Of a DNA stretch of 64,000 nucleotides, positions 11,318 through 23,076 are shown one piece after another. The position numbers were made by a program, and so were the translations under genes. Below the pieces are notes generated by a model. The model saw only the letters and a program-made list of their open reading frames with translations. It searched no databases and was not told the DNA's origin. The DNA comes from Anomaloglossus baeobatrachus (Eukaryota > Chordata > Amphibia > Anura > Aromobatidae): the NCBI RefSeq assembly GCF_048569485.1, contig NC_134353.1, positions 68,588,730 through 68,652,729 on the forward strand, written 5' to 3'. Position 1 is the first letter of the stretch. Every line of letters starts with the position of its first letter.

Positions 11318-12980
11318 TGTCATGCAGTGACTACTGAGGTTCCGCCAGGTACACAGGCACCCACGGCGAGCGCCACAACAAACAGGGTACACTTTACAAC
11401 GATGGGCCCTGGTGGTAGGGAAAGGGGTCACCTCCTATACTCACCTGAGACTGATCCCTGCTCGCCCTAATGTCTCTATATGGGTTCTTTCATTCCGTCG
11501 CTGATCACGTGCCTATCCCTGTCTCTCCCTGGACTCGGCCCTATATAGTGTGCAGGGCAGCGGGACACAGACAAGGGTAAAATAAACTGCAATCTACAAA
11601 GCACACCAAACAACATGGAACAGAACAAAAGGTGAAAAATCAAAAGGACTAAAGGCCCCGTCACACTAAGCAACATCGCTAGCAACATCGCTGCTAACGA
11701 ACAACTTTTGTGACGTTGCTAGCGATGTTGCTGTGTGTGACATCCAGCAACAACCTGGCCCCTGCTGTGAGGTCGTTGGTTGTTGCTGAATGTCCTGGGC
11801 CATTTTTTAGTTGTTGCTCTCCCGCTGTGAAGCACAGATCGCTGTGTGTGACAGCGAGAGAGCAACAACTGAATGTGCAGGCAGCAGGAGCCGGCTTCTG
11901 CGGAGGCTGGTAACCAATGTAAACATCGGGTAACCAAGAAGCCCTGTCCTTGGTTACCCGATATTTACCTTCGATACCAGCCTCTCTCACTGCCTGTGCT
12001 GCCGGCTCCTGCTCTGTGCACATGTAGCTAGCTGCAGGACACATCGGGTTAATTAACCTGATGTGTCCTGCAGCTAGGAGAGCAGGGAGCCAGCGCTAAG
12101 CATTGTGCGCTGCTCCCTGCTCTGTGCACATGTAGCTGCAGCACACATCAGGTAATTAACCCGATGTGTGCTGTAAGCAGGAGAGCAGGGAGCCAGCGCT
12201 AAGCGATGTGCGCTGCTCCCTGCTCTGTGCACATTTAGCTGCAGCATACATCGGGTAATTAACCCGATGTGTGCTGTAACTAGGAGAGCAGGGAGCCAGC
12301 GCTCAGTGTGCGCTGCTCCCTGCTCTCTGCACGTGTAGCTCCGTGCAGTGGTAACCAAGGTAAATATCGGGTTGGTTACCCGATATTTACCTTAGTTACC
12401 AAGCGCAGCATCTTCCATGCGGCGCTGGGGGCTGGTCACTGGTTGCTGGTGAGCTCACCAGCAACTCGTGTAGCCACGCTCCAGCGATCCCTGCCAGGTC
12501 AGGTTGCTGGTGGGATCGCTGGAGCGTCGCAGTGTGACAGCTCACCAGCAACCTCCTAGCAACTTACCAGCGATCCCTATCGTTGTTGGGATCGCTGGTA
12601 AGTTGCTTAGTGTGACGGTACCTTAAGGAAGGGAAAACAACACAACTTTCACTCGGCAAATGTTCTCAGAATGGCTTCCTGGTCCACAGCTCACAGGTTC
12701 CCTCTAGAGGCAAGCAAAGCAGCAGAAACTATCACCAGTGATTACCTGGACTAGGAGGGAAGTTTTTATAGCAGAGCTATTAAGCAATAGATCGCTGACC
12801 ATATCGTTCATTCAGATTTTCAAGAACCAGAAGACCTACTTAACACTAGCAGCGTTGGATAAAGGAAAATCTGCACAGCCAGCAGTAATAACCTGAGCAA
12901 ATGTATATGAAGCCCTGCGCTGTGATCTCCTGACACCAGAAATCAGAGGGACTACACCCCGTCATGGTACCCTTGTGACA
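11318..12980 (-). mobile_element. Solo LTR (Gypsy-like), split by a MITE
   Basis: A fossil. On the minus strand it begins TGTCACAAGGGTACC and ends in CATGACA, with a TATAAAA-like box (plus-strand 12765-12775). The flanks GGCTC and GGTTC nearly agree, as in an old five-base target duplication. With the Harbinger MITE at 11653-12623 removed, the LTR would be about 690 bp, a normal size. No internal retroelement genes are present, so it looks like a recombined solo LTR. Confidence 0.5.
11653..12623. mobile_element. Harbinger-like MITE, copy A
   Basis: A 971-bp element with ends AGGCCCCGTCACAC and the complement of AGGTACCGTCACAC, flanked by TAA on both sides. It is almost identical by eye to 33813-34774. 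The interior holds repeated palindromic blocks around CGGGTTAATTAACC and CATCGGGTAATTAACCCGATG, interleaved with AGGAGAGCAGGGAGCCAGCG. Non-coding; the open frames on both strands (11694-12559) come from the palindromes. Confidence 0.8.
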
Positions 12981-12985
12981 GGTTC

Positions 12986-14093
12986 GTACCAAACAAGGAC
13001 TTTTTAAAAAAAACTCAGTGTCCGAATTCGGAGTTTGGGTGCTTTACGTATGCTAACCACTCGATCAAGTATCGCTGTGCTCGGGTACGCTTAGGTCTTG
13101 GCCCAGTGTGGGCCACTTGCAGTCTCTCAATGGCTCTCACAGGGGGAAAAAACGTTCTCCGTGTCCAAAAAAAAAAAAAAACCTGCCCTCCTTACCCCGG
13201 AAGTGTTCTGTTTATGGCTGGCTGTATGTGGGCGGAGAGCCGAATTGCCAAGTCGGTGACTTCCAATGCCTCCAGGATCACTTTTATGTTCCGAAATGAA
13301 CTTTATCTAAAGTCTGGCTAAGACTGGCAAACCTGAAACTTCAATGGGTCAGTTCATCTCACAATCAAGATCTCTGCTTACAGTTATGGTTTTTCTATTC
13401 ATTACATAAAATAAGAGTCTGTCCTGGTGATGTGATGGACACACAGCTGTACAGCTAATGTAATAGATGTCATATCACTTTAACACTAGAAGTCCCAGAG
13501 AGGGGTCATTTAACATTTCTACCATTGGAACCCTATGGAGCTTGAAATTCCTGGGACTTCTAGTGTTAAAAATATAGGATTAGCACAACAATCACAATTA
13601 CAGAGTCCGAAGGCCTCAATTACTGATTTGAAAAGTTTGTGCAAATTTTGTCATTGTGCCAAAAAGTGCATACTCTTTAAATAGAACCCGATATGTCAGA
13701 TAATGCTATCGACCTGCAGATATAGGATTTAATAGCGAAAGAAAGGTGCCTAGCCATAGTAATGAAAAAAGCTAATGGGAAAAAAAATATTTTATTCCTC
13801 CCAGCAGCCGCCGGAAATTAATTAAGGCAAAATAGCATAAATCACTTTGAAAAGTTACAAGTTTGCAACATTTGGCCGTTTCACACCAAAATGGGTAGAC
13901 CTGGAGTGGGACAGAAATGTGACTCCAGAGATAGTCTAATTTATGTTGACCTATACCATGGCTTATGCCAGAAACGTTACTTAGTAAGATTGGTGGCGAG
14001 GCACACAGAGGCCACTTCTCAAATGCGCTTTGCTCATTAAGAAGCGATCACCTCAATGAATTGGGCACTTCTGATTCCAGTGCATCCCTCTAT
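12986..14093. other. No gene recognised, one tiny MITE
   Basis: Apart from the 82-bp foldback at 13484-13565, nothing supports a gene. The open frames at 13106-13321 span an A-rich run and carry no motif. Confidence 0.4.
13484..13565. mobile_element. 82-bp TTAA foldback MITE
   Basis: CACTAGAAGTCCC at the left and its exact complement GGGACTTCTAGTG at the right, each bordered by TTAA. The centre is about 55 bp. Too small to code; it must be moved by a TTAA-cutting transposase supplied elsewhere. Confidence 0.75.
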
Positions 14094-14597
14094 CAAGACT
14101 GGCATGATTTTGTTTTCCAGTAAATATTTTTATTGGGTTTAATGAAAAGTGAACAAAGCATTGCTTATAACACATATAAGATGTAGTCAAACAAAGTGAA
14201 GGTTGATCCAAACATGTGGATCGAGCATGTAGCACTGTATTGTAAGAGTACTTTTATCAGGATAAGAATGGTCAAATAAGAAAACATAACAGATAATACA
14301 GTTAAAACAAGACAATTCAGGTTATACCGTATCATGGTATATCAACTCAAAACAGTATTACAGAGACTATTTTAATTATAAAGATTGAGTGAAGATTAGA
14401 AAGAGAGAAGAAGGAAGAGAAAGAAAGGTATGGGAAAAAGAGGAGGGTATGAGAGGAGGAGGGGGGGGAGACATGGATAGATAGGTAGGAGTAGGTTGAG
14501 TGTCCAGAGAGTTCCGGCGTCAGGTATACGAATCCTCTTAGAGATTGCAGATATCAACTAAAGGAACCCAAGGAAGGAAAGACCTGTGTAAAGCCCC

Positions 14598-17500
14598 TTA
14601 TCTGAGCCAAGACGTAAATCTCGGAGTCTCCCGTAAAAGGAGCCAGGAAGACCACGTGCCAGCATGTTTATCCCATTTGTCCCCATTATCTGCCATCAGG
14701 GACTCCATACGGTCCAATCTATTTACCTCCTCCAAAAATTCCCTTACAGAGGGGTTTGAAGTTGTCTTCCAATGTCTTGGAATAATCATACGAGCAGCAA
14801 TGAGAAAAAAGCGTAGGACACCTCTTTTGGTCACAGAGATAGATCCAGGGATTAGGGACAGTAAAGCTATTTGAGGAGTAGGAATTACCCGAATACCCGA
14901 CAGTTGATAGTATATTTCAAAAATTGAATCCCAGAATGACCTTATCAAGGAGCAATCCCACCATATATGTTTCATAGTACCGGTTTCGACTCCGCATCTC
15001 CAGCAGGTATCTGGTACTGTGGGGAAGATCTTATGCAATAGGTCAGGGCATCTGTACCATCGTGTAAGAATTTTAAAATTTTTCTCCTGTGCACTACAGG
15101 AAATGGACATTTTATGAGAGAGTGTAAAGATTTTGAGATGATCTTGTTCCGACAACGTGATCTGGAGCTCTCTTTGCCGGGCCTCCAAATACGTTGGGGC
15201 ACCTTTATATTGGGCTGTACACAAGAGATTATAAATCAATGCGATGGCATGTTACGGCGCGGCATTTAATGACATTAGGGTCTCAAAGTGTGTAGGTTTG
15301 GATAATAGAGCATTTCCCGGGAATTTCCTTTTTATGAATGTGGTCAGTTGAGTATATTCCAGCCAGGATAGTCTCCTCCCCGGGCATGACTCCTGCAAAG
15401 CCTCAAAAGACGCCGTTCCGGATAGTCTCCTAGCAACCTGTCCCAGTGTAACTCCGTCTGCTGAGTCCCAACATAAGAAGGTAGATCTATCCGACGCAGG
15501 GGGAAAGTCGAAATTATTAAAGAGTGAGCTCATACTCCCCGGTCTATGGGATAAGTTTAACGTCTCCAGATGTCTGTCCCAAAAAAGTATGAGCGCCTGA
15601 GTCAGAGGTTGAAATCCCGAAACCGCCGGTCTCTGTTGAAGGGGGGCCCATAGAAGCAGTGCCAGAGGGAACGGGGAGAGATGGGACTCAACGCCCACCC
15701 ATTGTTTATTGAGATCGTTAAATCTCCAATCTAAGACCCTCGTGAGGAGGACACTCTGGTAATACCTTTCAAAGTCAGGTAAACCAGCGCCTCCCCTGGA
15801 TTTCGGTCTCACCAGTGTGGCGTATCGAATCCGAGGTCTCCCCATCCCCCAGACGAATCTGCTACATGCCCTCTGGAGTTGTCTGAAATACTGTTTAGCA
15901 ACTTTGATCGGGACTGTTTGGAATAAATAAAGGAACCTCGGGAGTATGTCCATCTTGAGGGCATTGATCCGGCCAAACCAGGAAAGTCGGCCCCGATTAT
16001 ATCTATTTAGGTCAGCAAGAGTTCTAGTAAGCAATGGGGAGTAATTAGCCATAAACAACTCATCCGGATTGGCCGAAACAGATATCCCAAGATACTTGAT
16101 AGATTGGGTCTCCCACTTAAATGGGAAGGCGGATTTCAGTCTATTGACTCGTGTGATAGGGTGAGTAATATTAAGGGCCTCTGTCTTTGAGTAGTTCACT
16201 TTGAAGTTAGAAACTATGCCAAAATGTTGGAATTCTTGGATGAGAATTGGAAAGGCGACTTCCGGATTTGTTAGATATAGAAGGAGGTCATCAGCGTATA
16301 AGGCAAGTTTATAATCTTTCTGACCTATATCAAAGCCCTTTATATCGGGGGAGTTTCGAAGGGATATAGCCAAATGCTCCATGGCTATTACATATAGAAG
16401 GGGTGAAAGGGGGCACCCCTGTCTAGTGCCATTAGATATTTGCAGGGGAGAAGATAGAGTATTGTTGGCGCGAACTCGTGCTGAGGGCCTATGATACAGG
16501 GCAAAAATTCTCTCCAACATAGTTTGACCGATTCCCAGCTGCCTCAGGGAGGAGCGTAGAAAGGTCCAGTTGAGACGATCGAATGCCTTCTCGGCATCGA
16601 TCGATAGGAGGCAGGCTGGAGTGCCTTGACTGTACATATGGGAGGTCAAAAGTAGAGTCTTAATAGTATTATCGCGCGCCTCTCTACCTCGGACAAATCC
16701 TGTTTGGTCAGTATGGATTGAGACAGGCAACAGCGGGGACAACCGGTTAGCTATTAGTTTGGCGAAGATCTTGACATCTACCCCTATAAGAAAGATAGGG
16801 CGGTAGTTGGAGCATAAAGACGGGTCCTTCCCAGGCTTGGGAATCACCGTTATGGTAGCCGCAAGGGTTTGCGCGGCGAAGGGGCAAGCTGAGGATATGG
16901 AGTTAAAGGTCTTAGTCAGGAAGGGCGTCAGTTCCAAAGCAAATTGCTTATAGAAGTTGGCCAGGAATCCATCTGGACCCGGACTCCTACCATTGGCCAG
17001 ACTCTTAATAACCTCAGTGACCTCTTGTTCACTAAAAGGGTCATCTAGCATGAGAGAGTCCACATGGTTCAGTGGGGGGAGAGGGGTACCATCAACATAA
17101 TTGTCCACTTTCGCTTGGAAATTTGTTGGGGACATGTCCGCCACTGGGCCACCTAGGTTGTATAACCCGTCATAATAATCTCGGAATACATCTGCTATTT
17201 CATGAGGTTTATGTGCTGAATGTCCAGATGGTGATTTAATGATAGGGATAAATGTAGAGGGAAGGCGAGGATTAAGAAACCTAGCCAGAGCTCTGCCTGG
17301 CTTGTTAGAGAATTCGTACATAAATCTCCTACCTCTATCTCGATGACGGGCAGACGCTGCATCCAAGAGGGCTCCCAAATCTAGTCTAGCCTTGAGCAAG
17401 TCTGTTAAAATCTGAGGGTCATGCGTCCGTTTATGGGTCTGTTCTAAGTGTTGAATGGAAGTCAGTAATCTGTCTATTGCGCAGGCTCTATCTCTTTTAA

Positions 17501-18127
17501 GTCTGGTTCCCTGTTGAATAAAGTCTATTCTACTGTACATATCATGGACAGGAGAATAGAAAGTGTAGTCCCGTGTTTTAGGGTGTAAGGTACGCCAAAC
17601 GTCGATGAGCCTCAAGTCTATTTACTTCTGAGACCTCGCAGTTTCACTGCAGGAAGACCTACCCGAGGAGGAGTCAACAGCCCGATCAAAGATAAGATTG
17701 AAATCTCCTCCAAGAATCAGGGAGCCTTCAGCGAATTCAGAGAGAGTGTTCAGGTATTTTTGGCAAATCCTGGCCGGGTCCTGGTTGGGGAGATAAAGAT
17801 TAGGAATGGTAAATAACTTGGTACAAATCTTAAGTTTGATAAAAATGAATCGCCCCTCTGGGTCAGACTTAGTTGATAAAACCTGAACTGGGAGAGATTT
17901 ATGTAGAGCGATGCTAACTCCCTTGGATTTTGCGACTGAATTGGTACTATGAAACCAGGAAGTATAATATCTATGCTTAAATGCGTGAATGTGGTCTGTT
18001 TTAAAATGGGTCTCCTGAAGCAATAGAATATGGATTCTTTTTTATGCATGTTATAGAGGATCTTGGATCTCTTCTCTGGTACATTAAATCCTCTAACATT
18101 TAGAGAGCATAAGTTGAGGTTCACCAT
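14598..18127 (-). pseudogene. LINE ORF2: endonuclease and reverse transcriptase
   Basis: Reads from MVNLNLCSLNVRGFN (18127) through an APE-type endonuclease with LLQETHF, LILGGDFN and YSRIDFI, then a reverse transcriptase with SPGPDGF, EKAFDRLNW and the YADDLLLYL active site. A C-terminal CWRCGVETGTMKHIWWDC Cys/His motif is typical of the L1/Tx1 group. The frame is broken by a frameshift near 18030-18045, an in-frame TAA near 17619 and another TAA near 15249; otherwise the parts at 18023-17622, 17615-15252 and 15239-14598 share one frame. It would have nicked DNA and primed reverse transcription of the element. No current activity is expected. Confidence 0.85.
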
Positions 18128-18719
18128 CGTAGAAGCCCTATCTTCTGGGCACCCAAGGGAAAAGTGAGAAGATGGGGAGGGAGAAGAAAGAAACTAAGAT
18201 TAAGGAAAAGAAAGCAGAGAAAGTAGTAGAACAGAAAAAGAGATCAGAATAATAAAGACTAGTATTAAAACTTGTCCTTACTTAGCCTCTTGAGTCCTAG
18301 CTCAGAAGGCAATCAAAACTGAGAGAATTCTCGTAACCAGTGTTCTAGGAACACACCCTAATATGGGAGGTGACTGAAAACTATGTCGCCTGAGAAACGG
18401 CTGCTACACCACCTAACTAGATAATACCGAAAAAGGGCAGAAAAAAAGAAAAATCACATATGGTCATTCACCCGACCAAAATAGAAGTAGCATATATAAC
18501 AGCTAACAATTCAGGCTCAATATAATTAATCACATCAACAAAGTGAAGAATGTGGCAAGAGAGATAAAGATAAACTCCCGCCTCTAGCTCACAACCCGTG
18601 AGATTTTTAGGAGAGGCATATATACCTATGGGGGTTCAGGTACCCCAACCCAGCATTGGAGCATGCCGAGAGGGGGGACAGAGAATCCCAGCATTATTAG
18701 AATTGGTGATGCCCAGGGG

Positions 18720-18790
18720 AGGGGGGGGAAGGGGGAGAGGAAAAGAGGGCAGGGGAGGGGGCAACAAAAAAAAAAAAAAAAGGGGGGATA
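18720..18790 (+). repeat. Purine-rich run in the LINE spacer
   Basis: A G/A-rich tract ending in a run of A then G, inside the spacer between ORF1 and ORF2 of the LINE. The short open frame over it on the plus strand is an artefact. Confidence 0.6.
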
Positions 18791-18879
18791 TTGGGCAATA
18801 TTGGTTAGGTATCAAAGTAGGCCATAATAGCCCTCACTCCTCTCTCGAACAGCACTTATATCCCAGAAGTCCCGAGAGT

Positions 18880-20313
18880 TCAAGTCTCCGCCGATGAGGT
18901 TCTCGGCGACTTCTGAGGTCTTTGTCGCTGAGTACGGTGTTGATCAAAGGGGAAGGAACCGCCACGACGGACCACTCTCTGGGGTGGAGGTGTAGTATAT
19001 GGCCAGTCCAGTAGCTTTATCCCAGGGAGATCCAGAGCCGAAAGAAAATCTGGCAGGTCATCTGGAGATCTCAAGATGATCAGATTGGGGCCCTTCCTGA
19101 CTTGTAGTTGAAAAGGATAGCCCCAGGAATAAGCAATATTGTTGTTGCGTAAAACCTCCAGCAGGGGTCTCAGGGCTCTCCTTTTTGCAAGTGTCGATCG
19201 GGAGAGATCCGCCAGAACTTGTATGGGAGTTCCTTTAAAATCAAGGGTACCTTTATCCCTTGCTTTTCTCATAATATGCTCCTTGACCTGGAAGAAGTGT
19301 ACCCTGCAGATAATGTCCCTTGGCCTCTCTGGATCCGGGTTTCTGGGCCCCAGTGCCCGGTGTGCTCTGTCCATCTCAATGCGTGTTTCAAGGGGACATT
19401 CCAACAAGGAGTTAAACATCCTCTGCAGTGTAGAGGTCAAGTCCTGAGGCCCGGCTGACTCCGGCAAACCACGGATTCGCACATTATTTCGTCTATTGCG
19501 GTTTTCAGCATCTTCCATCATGTCAAACAAGAGGTGGATCTGTTGAGCCTGCTGATCTATAAGCTGCTGTTGTGAACTTTGCTGAGAGTATAAATCCTGG
19601 GTGGATGACTCAAGGGCCTGCACGGAGTTAGACAGTGAGGTCATACCCTCCTTCAAAGAGCGAATTTCCGCTTTACAAACAGCTTCCAGGCGGGTGATGT
19701 ACCCCTCCATATCCGTTTTGGTTGGCATAGCATTAATTTGGTCCCTTAGAGCTGACATTTCTGAACCTTGTTCATCCCCATAATGTTGCAGGGGAGTAGC
19801 TGTATTCTCCCTTCCACGGCAGGGGAGGGCAAGCAAGCTTTGCTCAATGGCCTCTCCTGAGCCAGCTGCTGGGGTATGTGAGTGTTGTGGGGCAGGGGAC
19901 GACCGCGGGGTGCTTGGTGTGCTGGAGCAGTTAGGGAGGGAGGCAGGAGATCCCCTGCCCTGTGAAGACCCAGAGGGAGAAGCGCGCCCTGCAGCCATAT
20001 TCCCACTGCTCACCCCTCCCCCATCATCCATCACAGGCCGGTCTCTGGCGTCTCTCCCAGGAGTCATTCCTCCAGAAGTCTGCGGTGCCGGGTCAGTCAG
20101 TAATTTTCCACCCGGCTGCTGTGCAGAGCGGGCGGGGGAAGCAGGAGAGCGCTCAGGCTGTGTCAGCCGGGTCGCAGCAGCACGCGTCCCGGTCGCCATT
20201 ACAGGCCTGGGAGGACGCTGAGGCTCGGTCAGGAAAGGCACAATACCTTGCCCCCCGCGGCTGGAAGTCCCTCTAGCAGGTGTCTGCGACCGGGGACCCG
20301 CTTTCCCTCTCAT
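18880..20313 (-). CDS. LINE ORF1 protein (L1-type RNA-binding)
   Basis: An uninterrupted 477-residue frame. The first third is low-complexity (Pro, Ser, Gly, Arg). A coiled-coil-like stretch follows (about residues 190-270, with DLYSQQSSQQQLIDQQAQ), then ENRNRRNNVRIRGLPES and MDRAHRALGPRNPDPERPRD, then CRVHFFQVKEHIMRKARDKG. These are hallmarks of the L1 ORF1p RRM and C-terminal domains, which bind the element's RNA as a trimer and act as a nucleic-acid chaperone. The start at 20313 is the first Met of the frame. That the frame is intact while ORF2 is broken suggests little time since insertion. The product is a transposon protein, not a host one. Confidence 0.8.
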   Translation of the reverse strand: MRGKAGPRSQTPARGTSSRGGQGIVPFLTEPQRPPRPVMATGTRAAATRLTQPERSPASPARSAQQPGGKLLTDPAPQTSGGMTPGRDARDRPVMDDGGGVSSGNMAAGRASPSGSSQGRGSPASLPNCSSTPSTPRSSPAPQHSHTPAAGSGEAIEQSLLALPCRGRENTATPLQHYGDEQGSEMSALRDQINAMPTKTDMEGYITRLEAVCKAEIRSLKEGMTSLSNSVQALESSTQDLYSQQSSQQQLIDQQAQQIHLLFDMMEDAENRNRRNNVRIRGLPESAGPQDLTSTLQRMFNSLLECPLETRIEMDRAHRALGPRNPDPERPRDIICRVHFFQVKEHIMRKARDKGTLDFKGTPIQVLADLSRSTLAKRRALRPLLEVLRNNNIAYSWGYPFQLQVRKGPNLIILRSPDDLPDFLSALDLPGIKLLDWPYTTPPPQRVVRRGGSFPFDQHRTQRQRPQKSPRTSSAET

Positions 20314-20797
20314 CTGGCTCCGGTAAGCTTCTTTAATCGCTGGTGGACAGTGGTGTTTGCAGCCGTTGGTGAGGAGCTCTTACAGTGTGCGTCCTGTCGG
20401 CTCCATCCATGTCCAGGACACGCCCCCCAAGACTGGCATGATTTGATGAATCAGGGCCAACATGTTTTTGAAATAATATTTTATTCAAAATTGTCACCTT
20501 TCAACTCTTTACATTCGATGCATCAATCAAAAAGTAATTTTTATTCTTTAGAGAAAAACTGTAGTAATAAATTTTAGGTTTTAACACTTTTTTTCCAACT
20601 AAAAATAGTATTAGGTTTAGGCCTAGCGTAATTTAAATAGTCATATTAAAAACAAATAATAATAATAATAATAATATTCTAAGCATGTATAACTTTCTAA
20701 AATTAGATTTTGTATTTCAGCAGAAAACGGAAAAGTAAAGGATAAACTGTAAGCACATCAAGACTTTCTTATAATCTAATACATGTGGGATTACGGG

Positions 20798-21815
20798 TTC
20801 AATACAGGAATGGTGGAGGCTTCAATACAGGAATGGTGGAGGCTTCAATACAGGGATGGTTATATAGGAATGGTGGAGGCTTCAATACAGGAATGGTGGA
20901 GGCTTCAATACAGGAATGGTGGAGGCTTCAATACAGGAATGGTGGAGGCTTCAATGCAGGAATGGTGGAGGATTCAATACAGGAATGGTGGAGGGTTCAA
21001 TACAGGAATGGTGGAGGCTTCAATACATTCAATATAGGAATGGTGAAGCGTTCAATACAGGAATGGTGGAGGCTTCAATACAGGAATGGTGGAGGCTTCA
21101 ATGCAGGAATGGTGGAGGCTTTAATGCAGGAATGGTGGAGGATTCAATACAGGAATGGTGGAGGGTTCAATACAGGAATGGTGGAGGCTTCAATACATTC
21201 AATATAGGAATGGTGAAGAGTTCAATACAGGAATGGTGGAGGCTTCAATACAGGAGTGGTGGAGGCTTCAATACATTCAATACAGGAATGGTGAAGCGTT
21301 CAATTCAGGAATGGGGGAGGATTCAATACAGGAATGGAGGAGAGTTCAATACAGGAATGGTGGAGGCTTCAATACAGGAGTGGTGGAGGCTTCAATACAT
21401 TCAATACAGGAATGGTGAAGCGTTCAATTCAGGAATGGGGGACGATTCAATACAGGAATGGAGGAGAGTTCAATACAGCAATGGTGGAGGGTTCAATACA
21501 GGATTGGTGGAAGGTTCAACACAGGAATGGTGGAGAGTTCAATATAGGAATGGTGGAGGGTTCAATACAGGAATGGAGGAGGGTTCAATACAGGAATGGT
21601 GGAGGGTTCAATACAGGAATGGTGGAGAGTTCAATACAGGAATGGTGGAGAGTTCAATATAGGAATGGTGGAGGGTTCAATACAGGAATGGTGGAGGGTT
21701 CAATACAGGAATGGTGGAGGGTTCAATACAGGAATGGTGGAGAGTTCAATACAGGAATGGTGGAGAGTTTAATACAGGAATGGTGGAGGCTTCAATACAG
21801 GAATGGTGGAAGGGG
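20798..21815 (+). repeat. 22-bp minisatellite with higher-order units
   Basis: More than 40 head-to-tail units of TTCAATACAGGAATGGTGGA plus GG. Variants (GAGAGTT, GAGGGTT, GAAGCGTT) and an extra ATACATTCAA insert recur at intervals of about 130-200 bp, which shows that blocks of several units were duplicated together. Predicted peptides such as the 248-residue frame at 20916-21662 are translations of this array. Confidence 0.9.
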
Positions 21816-21829
21816 CTCTGAGAGTTCTC

Positions 21830-23071
21830 GGGTAGGAGGCACAAAATGTCGTGCCCCAGTCGTTGGCAAAACACGCTAAAACACTTAGTGATGTAACAGG
21901 GAATAGGATATATTCTCACACCACAGCCCAGCGCTATATATGTGCAACCCACAGGAGAGACACCCTAAAATGCCCAACTAACACTAAGGGGCCTGGCTTC
22001 ATCCTGCATAAAAAATTAAATGTATGTCTTTTGTGAGCTTTTATTTAATTCAAGTTTAGTGCAGGGCGTCGCAAGTATGATGTTAGGTTATGAGCTTGTG
22101 TATTTTGGCCAAGATATTGACCAATACCTCATTTTTTTATATAATTTTTCATCTTTTGTTTTGCCATTTTTTATGCTGGATGTAGCCAGACCCTTTAGTG
22201 TTGGTTGGGTGTATTGGGTTGTCAATCCTGTGGGGTGCCCTTATATAGTGCTGGGCAGCCCACCTGATCTAATAGTATGGGCATCATGAATCGGCTGTAA
22301 GCCAGACACTGTGCATCACATGTACTTGTGTGACTGGTGCGCTATGCAAACCTTATATGTGTACATATGCAACTAGGCAACCGCCCACTCTATGAATTGA
22401 TAGGTTGTGAGTGGTTGTCTCGTCAGTATTTTGCACCTGTGCTGCCCGCACCTTTATCATGGGGGCTGCTGCATCCTGGCAGTGCATTGGTAATCTGACC
22501 TTGTGTTGGTAATGGCTGTTTCATTTTCAATGATTTTTTTTTAAGAATAAACCCTTGGACTTTTCAATCCCTGACAATCAGTTACTTATCAAAAAGTGGA
22601 TTTAGAGCAACAACCTAGATGTCTGCTGAATCCTAGTCCCGCATCACAAAGTTACGTCATCCTTCCTCAAGTCCAGCTAGGATTCTCGTTGGAGAGACAT
22701 AGTACAAGAACCCATTATCCTTCCGAATTCTTATAATAATATGTGGACAAATGCTCACTTTTGGTTTTCTGAGATATTGACGGTTTAATCAGTGAATACT
22801 TGGGCTTAGATAAGCAGTGGTTACTATAATGTCATAGTGAATATGTGGAAACTTCATTTAAGAGAGCATGTCAAGCAGAACCAGCGAATTTTATCAGTGG
22901 CATAGAAGAAATTTGATTGCTACTTGTCCTTGATATTCACAATAAGAGTTTTATATTATGACACTTGCCGCTTTTAAAGACTTCTTGTTGTCGTTCATAA
23001 CTTGTGCTAACTTAGCACGTTATCACCTATACATAGCATAATGGTACGGTCAAGTCTGAACCCTATCCTAT
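21830..23071. other. No gene recognised
   Basis: Unique-looking sequence of mixed composition between the 22-bp array and a solo LTR. No protein motif, inverted ends or tandem repeat was found. Confidence 0.4.
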
Positions 23072-23076
23072 GACTC

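Larger units (their letters stand above)
14111..20427 (-). mobile_element. Near full-length L1/Tx1-like LINE
   Basis: A 6.3-kb non-LTR retrotransposon on the minus strand, bordered by a perfect 17-bp target duplication (CAAGACTGGCATGATTT at 14094-14110 and 20428-20444). In order on the minus strand: a short 5' leader (20427-20314), an intact ORF1 (20313-18880), a 750-bp spacer, ORF2 with endonuclease, reverse transcriptase and a Cys/His tail (18127-14598), then a 3' UTR. An AATAAA lies in the last 30 bases (plus strand about 14127-14136) ahead of the 3' border. ORF2 has one frameshift and two stops, so the copy is dead but quite young in appearance. Confidence 0.85.

Noticed and set aside
11694-12559. 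Overlapping open frames on both strands
   Set aside because: Produced by palindromic blocks in a Harbinger MITE; the same frames recur in the twin copy at 33854-34393.
20916-21662. 248-residue open frame rich in GGFNTG and QEWW
   Set aside because: A 22-bp repeat read through all three phases; no codon bias or known domain.
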